A program made the translations under genes and the position numbers. The notes beneath the pieces were generated by a model that saw only the letters and a program-made list of their open reading frames with translations, searched no databases and had not been told where the DNA came from. From Jimgerdemannia flammicorona (Eukaryota; Mucoromycota; Endogonomycetes; Endogonales; Endogonaceae), in the NCBI GenBank assembly GCA_003990745.1, contig RBNI01000511.1, positions 1-29,950 of the forward strand: a stretch of DNA of 29,950 bases, read 5' to 3'. The number at the start of each line of letters is the position of its first letter. Within the stretch, counting starts at the first letter, position 1. Positions 1 through 10,394 of this stretch are shown here, in pieces.

Positions 1-1076
1 CCATTGTCTGCATGTCGATGGCATCAATAATTATAGTAATAATAAGTAAATAAGGCGTGACTCACAGCGGGCCTGGCAGGTGCCACGGTCCGCGGGCCCT
101 TGGTCTTTGTTTCGTACTTCTCTTCATCGAGGTAACTAGCGAGGTCCTTCACATCGGCAGCTGTTTTGCGCTGGGTTTGGCAAGAATTCGACGCGTCAAA
201 CCACGCGTTTTACGTGTTTTGAAAGGAAAACCAAAGTGTTTCTCGTGTAATGTACACAGGTGCACGTACCACAAAGCCCCAGTATCGCGCCTTTTGGTGG
301 GTCTCGGGCAGTTTCTTGCGAGGAACGACGACAAGGCGGTTTTTTCGGCTGTTAGACGCGTCAGCCTTGGCGCTGGCTTTAGCGTTACCTGCTTTGGCGT
401 GCTTTGGCTTCAGGACGAAGTAAAGCCTCTGCACGTCTTCAGCGGCGTTGGCTTCCTTCGCGTCGACCTGGGAAACGACGCGAATATTCGTGATTGGTTT
501 GCCGTACAATTCAAGTGTGTGAAAATGCCGTGCGAACGATACTTATATATATACATATATATTGAAACACACCTTGGGCCTGTAAAAAAAATAGATATGA
601 CCGGACTCCAAAATCGTGGCGGGCTTGGAGTCTTCGGCTTCTTCCATTGACACGTCGTCGTCGGATTTTGCAGCCTGAGTTTTTTTGGTGTTCGTACCCA
701 TACCAGTTTGGTTTTTCCTTGGTCTGCCTCTACCACGCTTGGGACCGGTGACCTTTTGCGCCTCTACTTGGGGGTCACGCGGTTTCGGGGGTCTGCCCCT
801 AGGTCGCTTCGCTGGAGGTTCCCCGGCGGGGACGGTGGGAGCGGCGGCCACTGGGGCGGGGGCGGCGACCTCAACGCTCTTGGACTTGGGAGGACGACCA
901 CGTTTTGGCTTGTCGACGGACTTCTTGTCTTCAGCGGAAGAGTCTTCGCCGTTTTCCGTCTTCTCCGTTTCGGGAGCAGGATCTTCCGTCTCAGATGGCT
1001 GTGGTTTCCGTGGGCGACCACGCTTGGGCCCCGGCTGGTCGGGGTTTGTGGCGGAGGTTGATTTCTTGGGAGGCAT
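1..1076 (-). CDS. AT-hook nuclear protein, spliced, 3' end outside window
   Basis: Likely a DNA-binding nuclear or chromatin protein. I start at the ATG at 1076-1074 (MPPKKS...), because the in-frame ATGs further upstream lie in AT-rich flanking DNA. Proposed exons are 1076-573, 467-270, 170-66 and 7-1 (partial), with GT-AG introns of 105, 99 and 58 nt. The first two junctions are phase 0, and so is the third if the coding frame is right. Donors read GTGTGT, GTACGT and GTGAGT; acceptors end CCCAG, CCCAG and TGCAG. Exon 1 encodes four AT-hooks (KRGRPRKP, KRGRPPKS, KRPRGRPPKP, KRGRGRPRKN) in a Pro/Ala/Lys/Glu-rich region and ends in IYFFYRPK. Exon 2 encodes VQRLYFVLKPK, RLVVVPRKKLP and ARYWGFV. 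From memory this pairing of AT-hooks with an IYFFYR / DDVxR / LPKK block matches a fungal family often labelled 'BTB domain transcription factor', although no BTB fold is visible here. CpG is abundant, unlike in the neighbouring repeats. Exon borders are inference; the AT-hooks are seen directly. Confidence 0.8.
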
Positions 1077-1500
1077 ATCCAAGATGTATATAGACATATC
1101 CAGCACACCATATTTAGTCATAGCCTCAAATATGTATAAATACCTTCTGAACTGAGTGAATTATAACCTCAGCTCTACTTTCTATAATACAAGAATAAAT
1201 TCTTATACATCTGACTTATTAATAATTCTAAACCTGATCAACTTGAGATACATGTAAAGTCTCTTCCAAAGTAAGAACCTGAAAGCAATATTTAGACTCT
1301 ATCATATTAGGCAATTCAGCACTCAGGACTTCCTTAAGAACTCAGAACTCTTGGCCAATGGTTACTATTGATTATCCACAACATAGTAATTCTATTGGTA
1401 TATAGTTTTATTATAATTTTGTAGCAGCAGACAGTTCCTCTCCACTCATAAGCAATCCTTCTTCAAGAATACTATAAATAATCAGACAGATCAATATTAC
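1077..1500. other. AT-rich boundary between host gene and retroelement island; possible LTR remnant
   Basis: This must hold the promoter of the AT-hook gene (reading leftwards), but composition changes abruptly to AT-rich and CpG-poor within about 50 bp of its start codon. On the plus strand there is TATAAATA at 1135-1142, then a GAGTGAATTATAACCTCAG stretch, then AATAAA at 1194-1199. That layout resembles the TATA / GTGAATAAACCTCAG core of the LTRs at 14.4, 16.1 and 20.8 kb, so an eroded LTR end of element 1 is possible. No open frame was found. The LTR assignment is weak. Confidence 0.3.
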
Positions 1501-1994
1501 CAATATTTATGGTGATAGCTAAGAAATACCTTTACCTGGATACCCTCTAGTTCCAAGCTGAAGAATTTAACAAAATTATCAATAAGTGAATTGAAACCCA
1601 CACCAGCTAAGAAGAGTTTGACAAACTCAATAATGAAATAATCTAAGAAGTATTCAACACCTTCTTCATACTCAACAATAAAGTCTCTTATACTCCAGAA
1701 CTCAAGAAGAGATTCAACAACCTAGTTGGTAGCCACTTTTATGAGAAATATACACAAGAATCTATTGAAGTTACAACCAAACATTTTCTGAATTTCCTTC
1801 TGAATGATTGCTACTATAAGGTCAAGGCTTTTCTGAACTATAAGTAATACTATACCTCCTATAAGAAATCCCACTTCTACTATTAAATTCTCTATACAAA
1901 AGCAAGAATAATTCAGTGATAAGAGCCACAAGCAGCTGGACTCAGTGGAATAATTGTCATATCATTTAGACCTAGAAGAATAATTGAAGAAACC

Positions 1995-2006
1995 CCTGAA
2001 TCTGAT

Positions 2007-2009
<3 letters not shown>
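1995..2009 (+). repeat. Left target-site duplication of L28e retrocopy (15 bp)
   Basis: CCTGAATCTGATCTC at 1995-2009 is repeated exactly at 2587-2601. The two copies bound the antisense poly(A)-tailed retrocopy, with the poly(T) run beginning immediately after this copy. A perfect 15-bp duplication next to a poly(A) tail is the standard mark of target-primed reverse transcription by a LINE. Confidence 0.95.
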
Positions 2010-2037
<28 letters not shown>

Positions 2038-2586
2038 CATGTGTGATCTATCTCAGGTACATCATCTTTATTCACTTGCAACCCACACACCCCACAACTG
2101 GTCAACATCATCTTTCCTAAGCCTGTTTGGCACACATAGTGCAGTGGCCCTTAGTCTTTTTAACATGAACCTTAGCCAGCCTCTGTGAAGCAAGAATGGC
2201 TGAAATGCAGGCAAGGACAGCCTGGTGGAGATCCAGACAATAGCCATTGTGAGCAACAATATTAGCAACAGAGAGAGCAGTGTGATGGGAACCTTTGGTA
2301 ATGGTGATCTTGTTGATACACTTGTTAATATTGTGAGCAGAGAGCTTCTGCTTCTTGGTGATGAGCTCGATACCCTTACCAGAGACAGTAGGGACAATGC
2401 CGACTATCTTGTTGTTAGCAAGACCAGAGTACTTGAAAGTATTCAAGTTGGTCAGATTTCCAGGCTCTGAAGAGAACTGGATGCCAGGGCACTTCATGAG
2501 ATAGGCATTGTTGTTCTTGATAAGAGACCATACAAGATTGGCAGATATTTTTAATTCCAACCACAAAGGCCAAGGAAAGAGAAAGG
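2010..2586 (-). pseudogene. Processed retrocopy of 60S ribosomal protein L28e mRNA
   Basis: Intronless antisense copy of a ribosomal protein mRNA of the large subunit. The frame from 2548 to the stop at 2119-2117 (143 codons) is fully open and matches eukaryotic L28e: ANLVWSLIKNNNAYLMK at the start, FSSEPGNLTNLNTFKYSGLA, then KGSHHTALSVANIVAHNGY. The start codon position reads ATA, an ATG changed by G-to-A. Several positions where the family usually has Arg now read His or Cys (VAHNGYC, KGHCTMCAKQA), as expected from CpG decay. Beyond the stop is a 3' UTR with AATAAA at 2072-2067 and a 28-nt poly(A) tail, seen as T at 2010-2037. A 15-bp target duplication flanks the copy. It sits inside element 1 and is probably not expressed as L28e. 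Confidence 0.93.
2067..2072 (-). terminator. Polyadenylation signal AATAAA of retrocopied mRNA
   Basis: AATAAA on the minus strand lies about 30 nt before the poly(A) tail at 2037-2010. This is the normal spacing for a cleavage signal and shows that the source was a mature polyadenylated transcript. Confidence 0.85.
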
Positions 2587-2601
2587 CCTGAATCTGATCT
2601 C
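2587..2601 (+). repeat. Right target-site duplication of L28e retrocopy (15 bp)
   Basis: Exact repeat of 1995-2009 (CCTGAATCTGATCTC). It directly follows the 5' UTR end of the retrocopy, so the mRNA copy appears nearly full length, with about 38 nt of 5' UTR retained. Confidence 0.95.
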
Positions 2602-2894
2602 AGTACTATATATATTATAGAATCACTACCAAGGACATCAAGACTACTCAAGATTATAGCAGACCCAATAATTACCCTATTGAAACTACTAGCCTATAGA
2701 CTCACCTATCTTGGTAATATTATGAAAGAATCAGCCCCAATCTACAATTGATATATAATAGTAATCAAAGAAGAAAAACCTCAACTGTCCTACTAAATAG
2801 ATAATATAGATAGCAAAATATCATCAGCTAATGATAAGATAGCAGCATTGACTGACTAAGTAACTATACTTACTCAAGCTCTTTGTCTCAGCAT

Positions 2895-3767
2895 CGAAAT
2901 GAATAACCCAAACAAGGTCTCCATCTCACCTTATTTGAAGATAAAGTAGACTAAGTAACAATATTCATAGGACAAGTTAATATCAACTACTATGCCAATG
3001 GTTGGAATGACAACTAAAACTTAGGCAATATTATTAAAAACAATACATATTATGAGATTGAAGACCTTTATCCAACTGCAAGCTCATAAGTAGAAAAGGT
3101 CACCACATATTTCACAGGTACAGCTGTCCAGTGGTGGTACAACCTACTAATACATCTTCTCACCTGAGAAACCTGTGCTGAAATCCTTGCAAATAATGGA
3201 GATAGTAATCATTCTGACTACAAAGTCCATTCAGTCATCATAGAATTAAAGAAGCTAATCATTTAGCAGTTCTATAGCTCTGCTTACATTGCCAAAGCTA
3301 GAACTAAGCTCAGAAATCTATGATTCTATAATGATTGAAAAGAAGACCTCAAAGCATTTGTCATAAGAATAGAAACTCTTCTGAACACTATAGAAGCAGA
3401 ATACAGCCACTGAGAACAGACAGTAAATAGAACTCAAGCTGTCTATTTTTTTGATGATATCTCTCAATAGTTATCTGAAAAAATCCATAAGTAAGGATGA
3501 TCCTATGATTGCTCAGATGAGTAATAGTACTTAGGATAAGCTGTTACCCAAGTATGCATCATCCTCACAGCCCAAAGACCAAGAGATTATAGAAACAACA
3601 ATAGAGGAGACAAATAATGTCAATTCAAAAAGAAGTATGAACTATGAAATGAGTCCTCAAGACTATTAGGAGGATTCAAGAAACTGTCCAATAAGGAAAT
3701 AGAAGAACTCATGAAGAAAGGAGCATGTTTTTAATATAAGAAGAGAGGCTATATGTCTCATGAATGT
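2895..3767 (+). pseudogene. Element 1 Gag core and zinc knuckle, decayed
   Basis: Nucleocapsid-type protein of a gypsy element. The broken frame contains FTGTAVQWWYNLL (near 3115-3155), a typical gag-core hydrophobic stretch. At 3726-3767 it contains a CCHC zinc knuckle in which the second Cys reads Tyr (TGT to TAT) and the His reads Tyr (CAT to TAT), while spacing and the first and last Cys are kept (CF.Y KKRGYMSHEC, with one stop). Stops throughout fit Gln or Trp codons. It lies directly before the dUTPase region, as nucleocapsid does in betaretroviruses. Confidence 0.7.
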
Positions 3768-3854
3768 CTCAACAAGAAGACTAATACAAATAAAGAACTA
3801 TCCTCCTCCTATACTATTACTATGATAGAAGATGACTCTAAAGGAATCTCTGAA

Positions 3855-4285
3855 AAAATCAAGGTCAAGAGATTCCACATTGCTGCAAAAATTCCAGACA
3901 AGGTATATGAATCTGATGCTAACTACAACATTTACTCTAGTATAGAAGTAACCATTAAACTGGGCTAGCAAGCAACTATCAGTATAGGTATTGGAATAAA
4001 AGTATCTAAGGAAACCTATATCTATCTTACAGAAAGAAGTAGCTGGCCAGAGAAGAGAAACTCCATGTAGCTGGAAGAGTTATAGACCAGGAATTCAAAG
4101 GTGAAATCAAAGTCCTACTGTATAATTCTGGACAAAAGGCCATCAAAATCACCTGTGGAAAATGAATCACCAAAGCTATCATCAAAGTGATATACAATAA
4201 CCTCAAAGTAGAAGAAACAAGTGAACTACCATCTTTCAATTGGAGAGAGAAAGCCTTTAGATCAATAGAAAAGCACACTGATAAG
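3855..4285 (+). pseudogene. dUTPase domain inside gypsy element 1, decayed
   Basis: dUTPase hydrolyses dUTP to dUMP and pyrophosphate, keeping uracil out of newly made DNA. All five family motifs are recognisable in order. Motif 1 is SDANYNIYSS (3912-3941; family AGYDL.S). Motif 2 is RSS (4035-4043), after a TGI/P-like strand IGIGIKVSKETYIYL. Motif 3 is VIDQEFKGEI (4079-4108; family GVID.DYRGEI). Motif 4 is at 4157-4183 (family GDRIAQ.I, here with a stop). Motif 5 is WREKAFRSIE (4241-4270; family RGEKGFGSTG). Nearly all motif 5 differences are C-to-T or G-to-A. One frameshift lies between motifs 2 and 3, and stops occur at 3966 and 4163. It follows the zinc knuckle; the LINE starts about 60 bp later, and the protease resumes at about 10.4 kb. 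The order nucleocapsid-dUTPase-protease is the same as in betaretroviruses. Confidence 0.85.
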
Positions 4286-4424
4286 ACTAAGGAAAAAACT
4301 AAAATATAGAAGATTATCTGTATTGAAGAACTTTAAGACTGACCTTTTTCTAGTAATATTCAGATTATACAAACTTCAAGCAATACTCACAATATTATTT
4401 TTGAAGAATAGGTATTAGAAACAT

Positions 4425-6326
4425 AGCAACCAATGAGTATTCTAAGGTACAGGCTGGGCAGGGTGGCTCTAGTATATTCAACTGGCAGCATGTATAGAGG
4501 AGTCATGGCTTGGGGGGAAGTATACAGAACTTGCTGGCTGGAGGACATAGAAGGGGAGGGAGCAGTGCTAAGAGACAGTGGTCTGGGAGGATGAGCTTTG
4601 CTGACAAGTTGAAAGAAGAATAGCCATCAATGAGATTAGAGGGTTGGCTGAGGAAGGACAAGGAGATGGTAAGGGCTATGAGGTCTGGTGGAGTGATCCA
4701 TGATGGAGAGAGCAGTAAGACTGAGGGAGTAGTGGTAGGAAGGAGCAGTACTGCTGATGGCAAGAAGACTGCCAATCTGGAAAAAAATCCAAATATAATG
4801 GTTAATGGTAGATCTGAACAGGAGGTGGGTACAAGGCCTGGAGACCTGGTAGATAGTATAAGGGGTCTAATTACAGCACTGTTATTCAAGAAATCAAGGT
4901 TAGAATTTGCCATCACATTGTGTTTCTGGGGCTTAACAGTAATGATGAGGATGCTTCTAGAGCTTCTGGCTTAGAAGATAAAGGGAGGAGCCTTGGTGAA
5001 ATTTTTGAAGGGTCTGGAATGGGTGGAAGTGGGCTTTGAGAAGAAGAATATACTGTTGGAGATGATGGAGAAGAGAGAGGTAGTAGGGAGAGTGGTGATC
5101 TCCATGACCTGGTACTGGTACTGAGACCCCTGAGTAGTGTAGTTGACAGAAGTAGATATATCTATAGTGTTAAAGAAGATAGACTGGGGGTTGATTGTAG
5201 AGGCTGTCAAGGAGTATAGGGATATCATAGATATTAAGTTTCAGGTCTAGGAAGTTATAGAGTTCAGGACAGAAGATGTGGATGTCAGAGTGCAGCTGAT
5301 AGATAAGGAGAATATAGGGAAATTGAGAGACTGGCCAGCAGTCCTCAAATGGAGACCTATGAAGTACAAGATCTCAAGAGTGAAATGGATGCTGGAGGAA
5401 GAGGAGGACTTTCTGGAGGTATTGGAGGATCTAGCTGGAGCTATTGAGAGGAGGAGATTGGCCTGGAAAGAGTTTGAGGCCAAGACATGGTGAAGATTAT
5501 GAATGGCAAGAAGGTGTGGCTGGATCTGGCAGCCTAGGAGAGGGTACAGGGGAGGTATATTCAGAGGGATCTGTTGGTAAAGTTGGGCAGAAGGGTAGAG
5601 AGAAGGATCACTACTAAGGATATTGGGTTGAGAGTGAGTATCTGGGCAGGAGAGAAGGGAGTAACACCCAAGGAGACCCTGGGGAGAGAGTAGAGACTCT
5701 GGACAGAGTATTATTATAGAAGATGAGAAGATGGTCAAGGAGGAGCACCCTCAGGATGGGTTGCTAGCAGGGGCCAGAGAAGATGATGAATTGCAAGATA
5801 TACTGGAGGAGGATTGAGATGAGTCAGCTAGGATGAATGTAGAGAGAGAGTGGGCAGAAGAGAGGAAGGGGGTGGTCCAGAGAGTGAAGGAAGCTGTTGA
5901 TGAGGAGTAATGGCTGTGGAAAATACTGATGAATGTGGCAGCTGAGGTGCTGGGGGGGGAGGCTTTCAGGTGCTGAGAAAGAGGCACTGGAGTAAAATCC
6001 TGCAAGATGAGAAGATGCTACAGAAACTCTGAAATGAGATAAGGGAGGCTTTGCTGGAGGCTGAGGTATATTAGGTAGATGATAAAAGGGAGGCTACACT
6101 TCTGGCAATTACAAATGACCAGACTGCATATCTGTGAGGTCCAAAGAAGGGGCTGGTGAAATGGTGGGTAGTGTGTGAGGAGTACTAATCAGATATAGAA
6201 GCAGTGGCTAGTACTGATTATGAGGAGATCTTGGAGGCATTAGAGGCTCAGCAGGGAGAGGATTATGAGCTTGAGGCAGAGAGAAACCTGGCAGTTATGG
6301 GTGATGCAGTGAGTATAGAATTGTAG
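4425..6326 (+). pseudogene. LINE A ORF1, RNA-binding-type protein, broken
   Basis: Counterpart of copy B ORF1 at 25524-27440; both end in a TAG at the same point (6324-6326 here). Open pieces include 4630-4974 and 5278-5493, the latter reading DVRVQLIDKENIGKLRDWPA, which matches copy B's DVRVRLAGKENTGKLRDWPV. In copy A the codon corresponding to copy B's stop near 27030 is still TGG, showing that copy B's stop there arose from Trp. Elsewhere copy A has TGA where copy B has TAG, both derivable from TGG. LINE ORF1 proteins bind the element RNA. No function remains. Confidence 0.75.
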
Positions 6327-6368
6327 AGTGAGCAGCAATTCTCTCCCAAAAAAAAAACATTATTTAAT

Positions 6369-9300
6369 ATGAAAGTACAACTAGAATTTTCTCTTTGAAT
6401 GTCAATAGACTATAAGGAGTAGTGTGGCATTGAAATATCTTTAGCTGGCTGAAGAGGCTGGATGTAGATTTGTTCCTAGTATAGGATATAGGGTGTGATA
6501 AGGACTTAGATATTCTGCTCTGGATAAAGGAATGGGATGGTGTGGCTATATTGTAAGAGTGTGTGGGCATTCTGGTTAGAAAGAGCAAGAGGGATATTGG
6601 GAACATTGGGTGAGCAGGGTAGTGTAGAGAGTTTGGAAGAGACTGGGCCAGAGACTTTTAACTATTGGATTATATTATTGTCTAGCAGAAAGGAGGGAGA
6701 GGGTGGAATGCATTCAATGGCTTTAAGAGTCTAGAGCATTGGTGGAGGCAGGGATTGACTGTCTAGGTAGAGACTTTAATATGATATAGGAAGAGAAGAT
6801 GGACAGGACTAATGGGGAAAAGGAGATAGCTGGTAGAAGTAGTAGTATGGAAGCCTGGGAGGAAGTTGAATGTCCAAGTTTCTTAGGGATGCTGGGAGAC
6901 ATGGATGGGGGAATCAAAGGATCCATACTCACTAGGTAGCAGGGTTGGGCTTGAAAATTGACTGAATATTGACTGCTAAATACTGGAGAGTTGATATCTA
7001 GAGATCTCTAGAAACCATTTCATGTCTGTAGTCTGAACACTGGGGTCTTCTGTAAGTGGGGAGTTTTAGGAGAAGTGGGGAGGGGCCTGGATATTGGCAC
7101 CTGAATATCTCATTGCTTGGGAAGGCCTCCTTATGGGGTGAATGAATAATGGACATTAGCTCCAGAATACAGAACTGGAGAGTGAAGGAGTTGCTGATTG
7201 GGGATTACTGGAGGTGGCTGAAATTAGGAGTACAATAGTACTGTGGAGAGGCAGGAAGGGTGCATGGTGCTCAGAGGAGAAAGTGAGTGAGGTGGGCCTT
7301 CCAGATGTTGGTAAGGTTGTTAGCAACATGGGCTGTTCTACTGAATGATGGTGAGAAGAGAGATTGGAGAACCCAGCAGATCAGGCTGGAGATGGAGGAG
7401 TTGAAGTGATTGCTGAGGCAGAAGGAAAACCTACAGATATAGAGCATAGTGGCCCAGCTGAGATAGTAGAGATTGGAGGAGAGAGAGAGGTCTACAAAGT
7501 ATTTGTCTCATCTTTTGTAGGCAAGAAGAGTATGGCAGAGATGGGAGGAGGTATTGGATGAGGCAGGGGAGTTGGTTGTGGGTACTTCAGAGATTTTAGA
7601 CCAGTTGAGTATACCGTGGAGGCAATTGTGAAGTGTGGAGAAAGGGAGGGTGGGGGTGCTAGACATTGACAGATACTTGGAGAACTGGTACCCTGATCTG
7701 ACAGCAGACTTAGGTGACCTTGGTGCTGCTCTCCAAGGTGAAGAGATTCAGCAGGTACTGATGACAATGAGCTTGAGGATAATACTAAGGGAGGATGACT
7801 TACTATGGGATTTTTGGAAGAAGTTGGCTAGAGTTGAGCTAATTTTGAAGAAATTGATAGTGATGAACAATGAAGTTATTAGCTCAGGAGTATGGATAGG
7901 GGAGCAGTGTTTGGGTCTTGTGGCTCTTCTGTTTAAGGATAAGGAGAGGAGAGAAAAACTGGTGACCAATCATACTTCTAGATATAGATCACAAATTGGT
8001 CACAAAGATACTGGTGGCTAGGCTGCAAGGAGTGGCTTAGCAGATTCTGGGAGCTGAGCAGAGAGGATTTAAAGAGGGACATCTGATCATAGATAGGACA
8101 GCCTGGGGGCATGGTGTCAATGGGGGAGCTTATACTGCTGGAGTAGATGGATGGGTGGTTTTTTTAGACCAAGAGAAGACCTATGACAGGGTCTAGTAAA
8201 TGTAGTTGAAAGGGGTGCTAAAGCATATAGGGGTCCTCTCTGGGGTCTGGTGGGCCTTGGTTGATCTGCTGGAAGGGAGTCTGGCAGCAATTATAGTAAA
8301 TAGATATAAGGGGATTTCATTCCCTCTAGATAGAGGAGTGCTACTAGAGGATCCACTATCACTGATCTTATATATACTGTCCCTAGAGCCTCTTTTGGAT
8401 AGGATATGGTGAAAGGTGGAGGGTTGGATATTCTGGGGGTTAATTGGAAGGTGGGGGCCTTCACTGATAATATAGTAGTCAGGCTGGGATCAGCAGAAGA
8501 TATCATACTGCTGAAAGATACAGTAGAGTAGTATGAGGGATGCTTGGATATTAAGCTCAACTGGCATAAGTGTGAGACTCTGGAGTTGAGAGGAGGGATA
8601 GTAGATGGGGATATGATTGGAACAATTATCTCTGTGAGAGTAGCTGTTCACTCTCTGGAGATCTACTTTTTAGTATATAGCTCCTTGCTACCTCATGGAG
8701 AGTAGGAGCAGTGATTGGTGGAGTGAGAGTATACTCTCCTGGAGTGGGGTGGTCATTATATATCTCTGGCAGAGAGGGTGACAATATTGAATATATACTG
8801 GTTGCCTAAGCTATAGTATCTGAAGTACTACTTGGAATTTCCAGTATAGGTGATCAAGAGATTATTGAAGATAGCCAGGTCCTAGCTATAGATAGAGTGA
8901 CAGAGTCAGATTGAGTGTAAGATGTTGACCTTACTAGTAGACTGGAGAGGTCTGGGTCTGGTGGATTTTTCCAAGCACCTTCACTACTTAAGAATATAGT
9001 GGCTGAAGTGAGCTAGTGAGTTGAGGGGCAGAGATTGGGTTTCTCTCATGTAGAGGGTATGGGAGATCTGTTTCTCCCCCTATGGTTTGACTGGAAATCT
9101 ACTATCTCTAGTAGCTTTGAAGAAGAGTCAGAGGATGTCCATTAGGGGATTCTGGTAGAGGTTGTTAGTGGGGATTACTGTATTGGTCTCTGATGGCAGA
9201 GTGATGAGGGGGAGGAGGAATGGGGACTCCAGATATAGGGGTGGGATCACCTTCTGTTAGGCAGAGCACTAGTGGATGACTTCTGCTTAGAGGATGGTAT

Positions 9301-9790
9301 AGAGTGCTTTCAGAAGCATAAGGGAGATCTGTGGCCTGAGGTGTGGCAGGGGGTGGAAATCAGAAAAGAGTGAGACTGGAATGGTATTTAGTCATAGAGC
9401 AAGCAGGTGGCAAGATAGATTATCTCTAAGTTCTGGATAGTATGGTATAGACTTCTACAGTATAATATAATGTCGAACTACTAATTGGGCCACTTAGTAG
9501 AAGAAGATACCCAGAAGTATGAGGAGTATCTAAATATCAGATAGGAGGGGGGAGTGGTACAGACTCCTGAATATTGGCTAGGAGAGTGTGACATAATGAG
9601 TGACTTTTAGAGAGTAATTGAGGTATGACTGGAGATATAACCATCAGGGTTGGTAGTGAGAGAGAGGTGGGGTGACCTCTAGTGAAAGCTGATAGAGAGG
9701 TTGGGAGATGAGTAGTTGATATTAGGATAGGTACTGGTGATTTGGGTCAGGCTTATGAGATATTGACTGTATATATTTAAGGAAGATCAA
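6369..9790 (+). pseudogene. LINE A ORF2, endonuclease-reverse transcriptase, broken
   Basis: Starts at an ATG equivalent to copy B 27471 (both follow an AAT and lead into a FSLNVN-type strand of an APE-like endonuclease, read here through stops). The reverse transcriptase part includes KEGAL-like pieces near 7635-8021 and a motif A region reading DQEKTYDRV near 8169-8193. The catalytic F-A-D-D of copy B is F-T-D-N here (8460-8471), with both changes G-to-A. After the RT about 1.3 kb of further decayed sequence continues to the 3' region; its domains were not resolved. The 3' limit is approximate. Confidence 0.75.
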
Positions 9791-10394
9791 TGGTTGATAT
9801 TAGGGGTGAGGGTTGCTAGATAAGAGTAGCTGATGGCAGACTTGTTGAATTAGTGGTAAAGGGGGTGAGATGGTGGTGGGGAATATCAGAGGTGACTTGT
9901 AGAGACAATCTGTAAGAAGAGTAGGGGGAGGATTGAAGTAACAGGGGGGATGGCAGCTTTTCAGGAACCTGGTGAGAGGGAGAGAGAGCTTCTGGGTGGG
10001 ATTGGGTGAGGGGTTCATTTGTATTAGTATAACATAGAGGTTTGATAACAGAGTGGAAGTCTTTGTGATTATAAAAAAAAAAAAAAAAAACCCCAAAGAC
10101 CAAAACCAGAAATAGTATCAGTACATTGCTAATGGATATATATATCTCTGCAGGATGATCTCCCCATGGAATCAAGATGTTCTTTTTCAAACATATAGGA
10201 GAATATATTATATGTGTCCTCAAATCTAATAAGTATAAGCCAACCATCTCAGAATAATAGGATGAAGAGATCAAAAACATCAATGATAAAGATAGAGAAG
10301 CACAAGATAGGAAAGAAGAAGCTACTCCAGAAATAATTGCCACCTGGCAAGAGACCAATACAGAATGTATCTGCCTATAAGAGAAAACTGAAGA

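Larger units (their letters stand above)
1549..2894 (+). pseudogene. Element 1 leader / gag N-terminal frame, broken
   Basis: The frame from 1549 reads as plausible protein with stops at likely Gln/Trp positions (for example FQAEEFNKIINK, then KKRFNNLVGSHFYEKY near 1710-1750). It continues after the retrocopy, with a helix-like stretch ISSANDKIAALTD near 2820-2850. The L28e retrocopy (2010-2586) plus one copy of its target duplication interrupts it. No named domain was recognised. It lies directly before the gag core, so it is probably the N-terminal part of gag or a leader ORF of the same element. Confidence 0.4.
4344..10090 (+). mobile_element. LINE copy A (Tad/L1-like non-LTR retrotransposon), full-length but decayed
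   Basis: About 5.75 kb. Its 5' end aligns base for base with the starts of copies B (25445) and C (29760), allowing for C-to-T changes. It ends in 18 A (10073-10090), after which gypsy element 1 resumes with protease sequence. It carries an ORF1 with an RRM-like middle region and an ORF2 with endonuclease and reverse transcriptase. CpG is nearly absent and stops are frequent. No clear target-site duplication was found between the flanks (AAGACTGAC on the left, CCCCAAAGACC on the right). It inserted between the dUTPase and protease of element 1. Confidence 0.88.

Noticed and set aside
542..601. Alternative introns of 22 nt (601-580) or 60 nt (601-542) in the AT-hook gene
   Set aside because: The 22-nt intron is too short for a fungus and shifts into a poor frame. 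The 60-nt one has a weak GTCATA donor and removes the IYFFYRPK block, which fits the family. The 572-468 intron has a GTGTGT donor and joins phase 0.
57..1155. Plus-strand open frames over the AT-hook gene
   Set aside because: They are antisense to AT-hook exons; the minus strand shows AT-hooks, in-phase exons and canonical splice sites.
4330..10105. Target-site duplication for LINE A
   Set aside because: The flanks share only short AAGAC-like similarity; nothing long enough to assert after decay.
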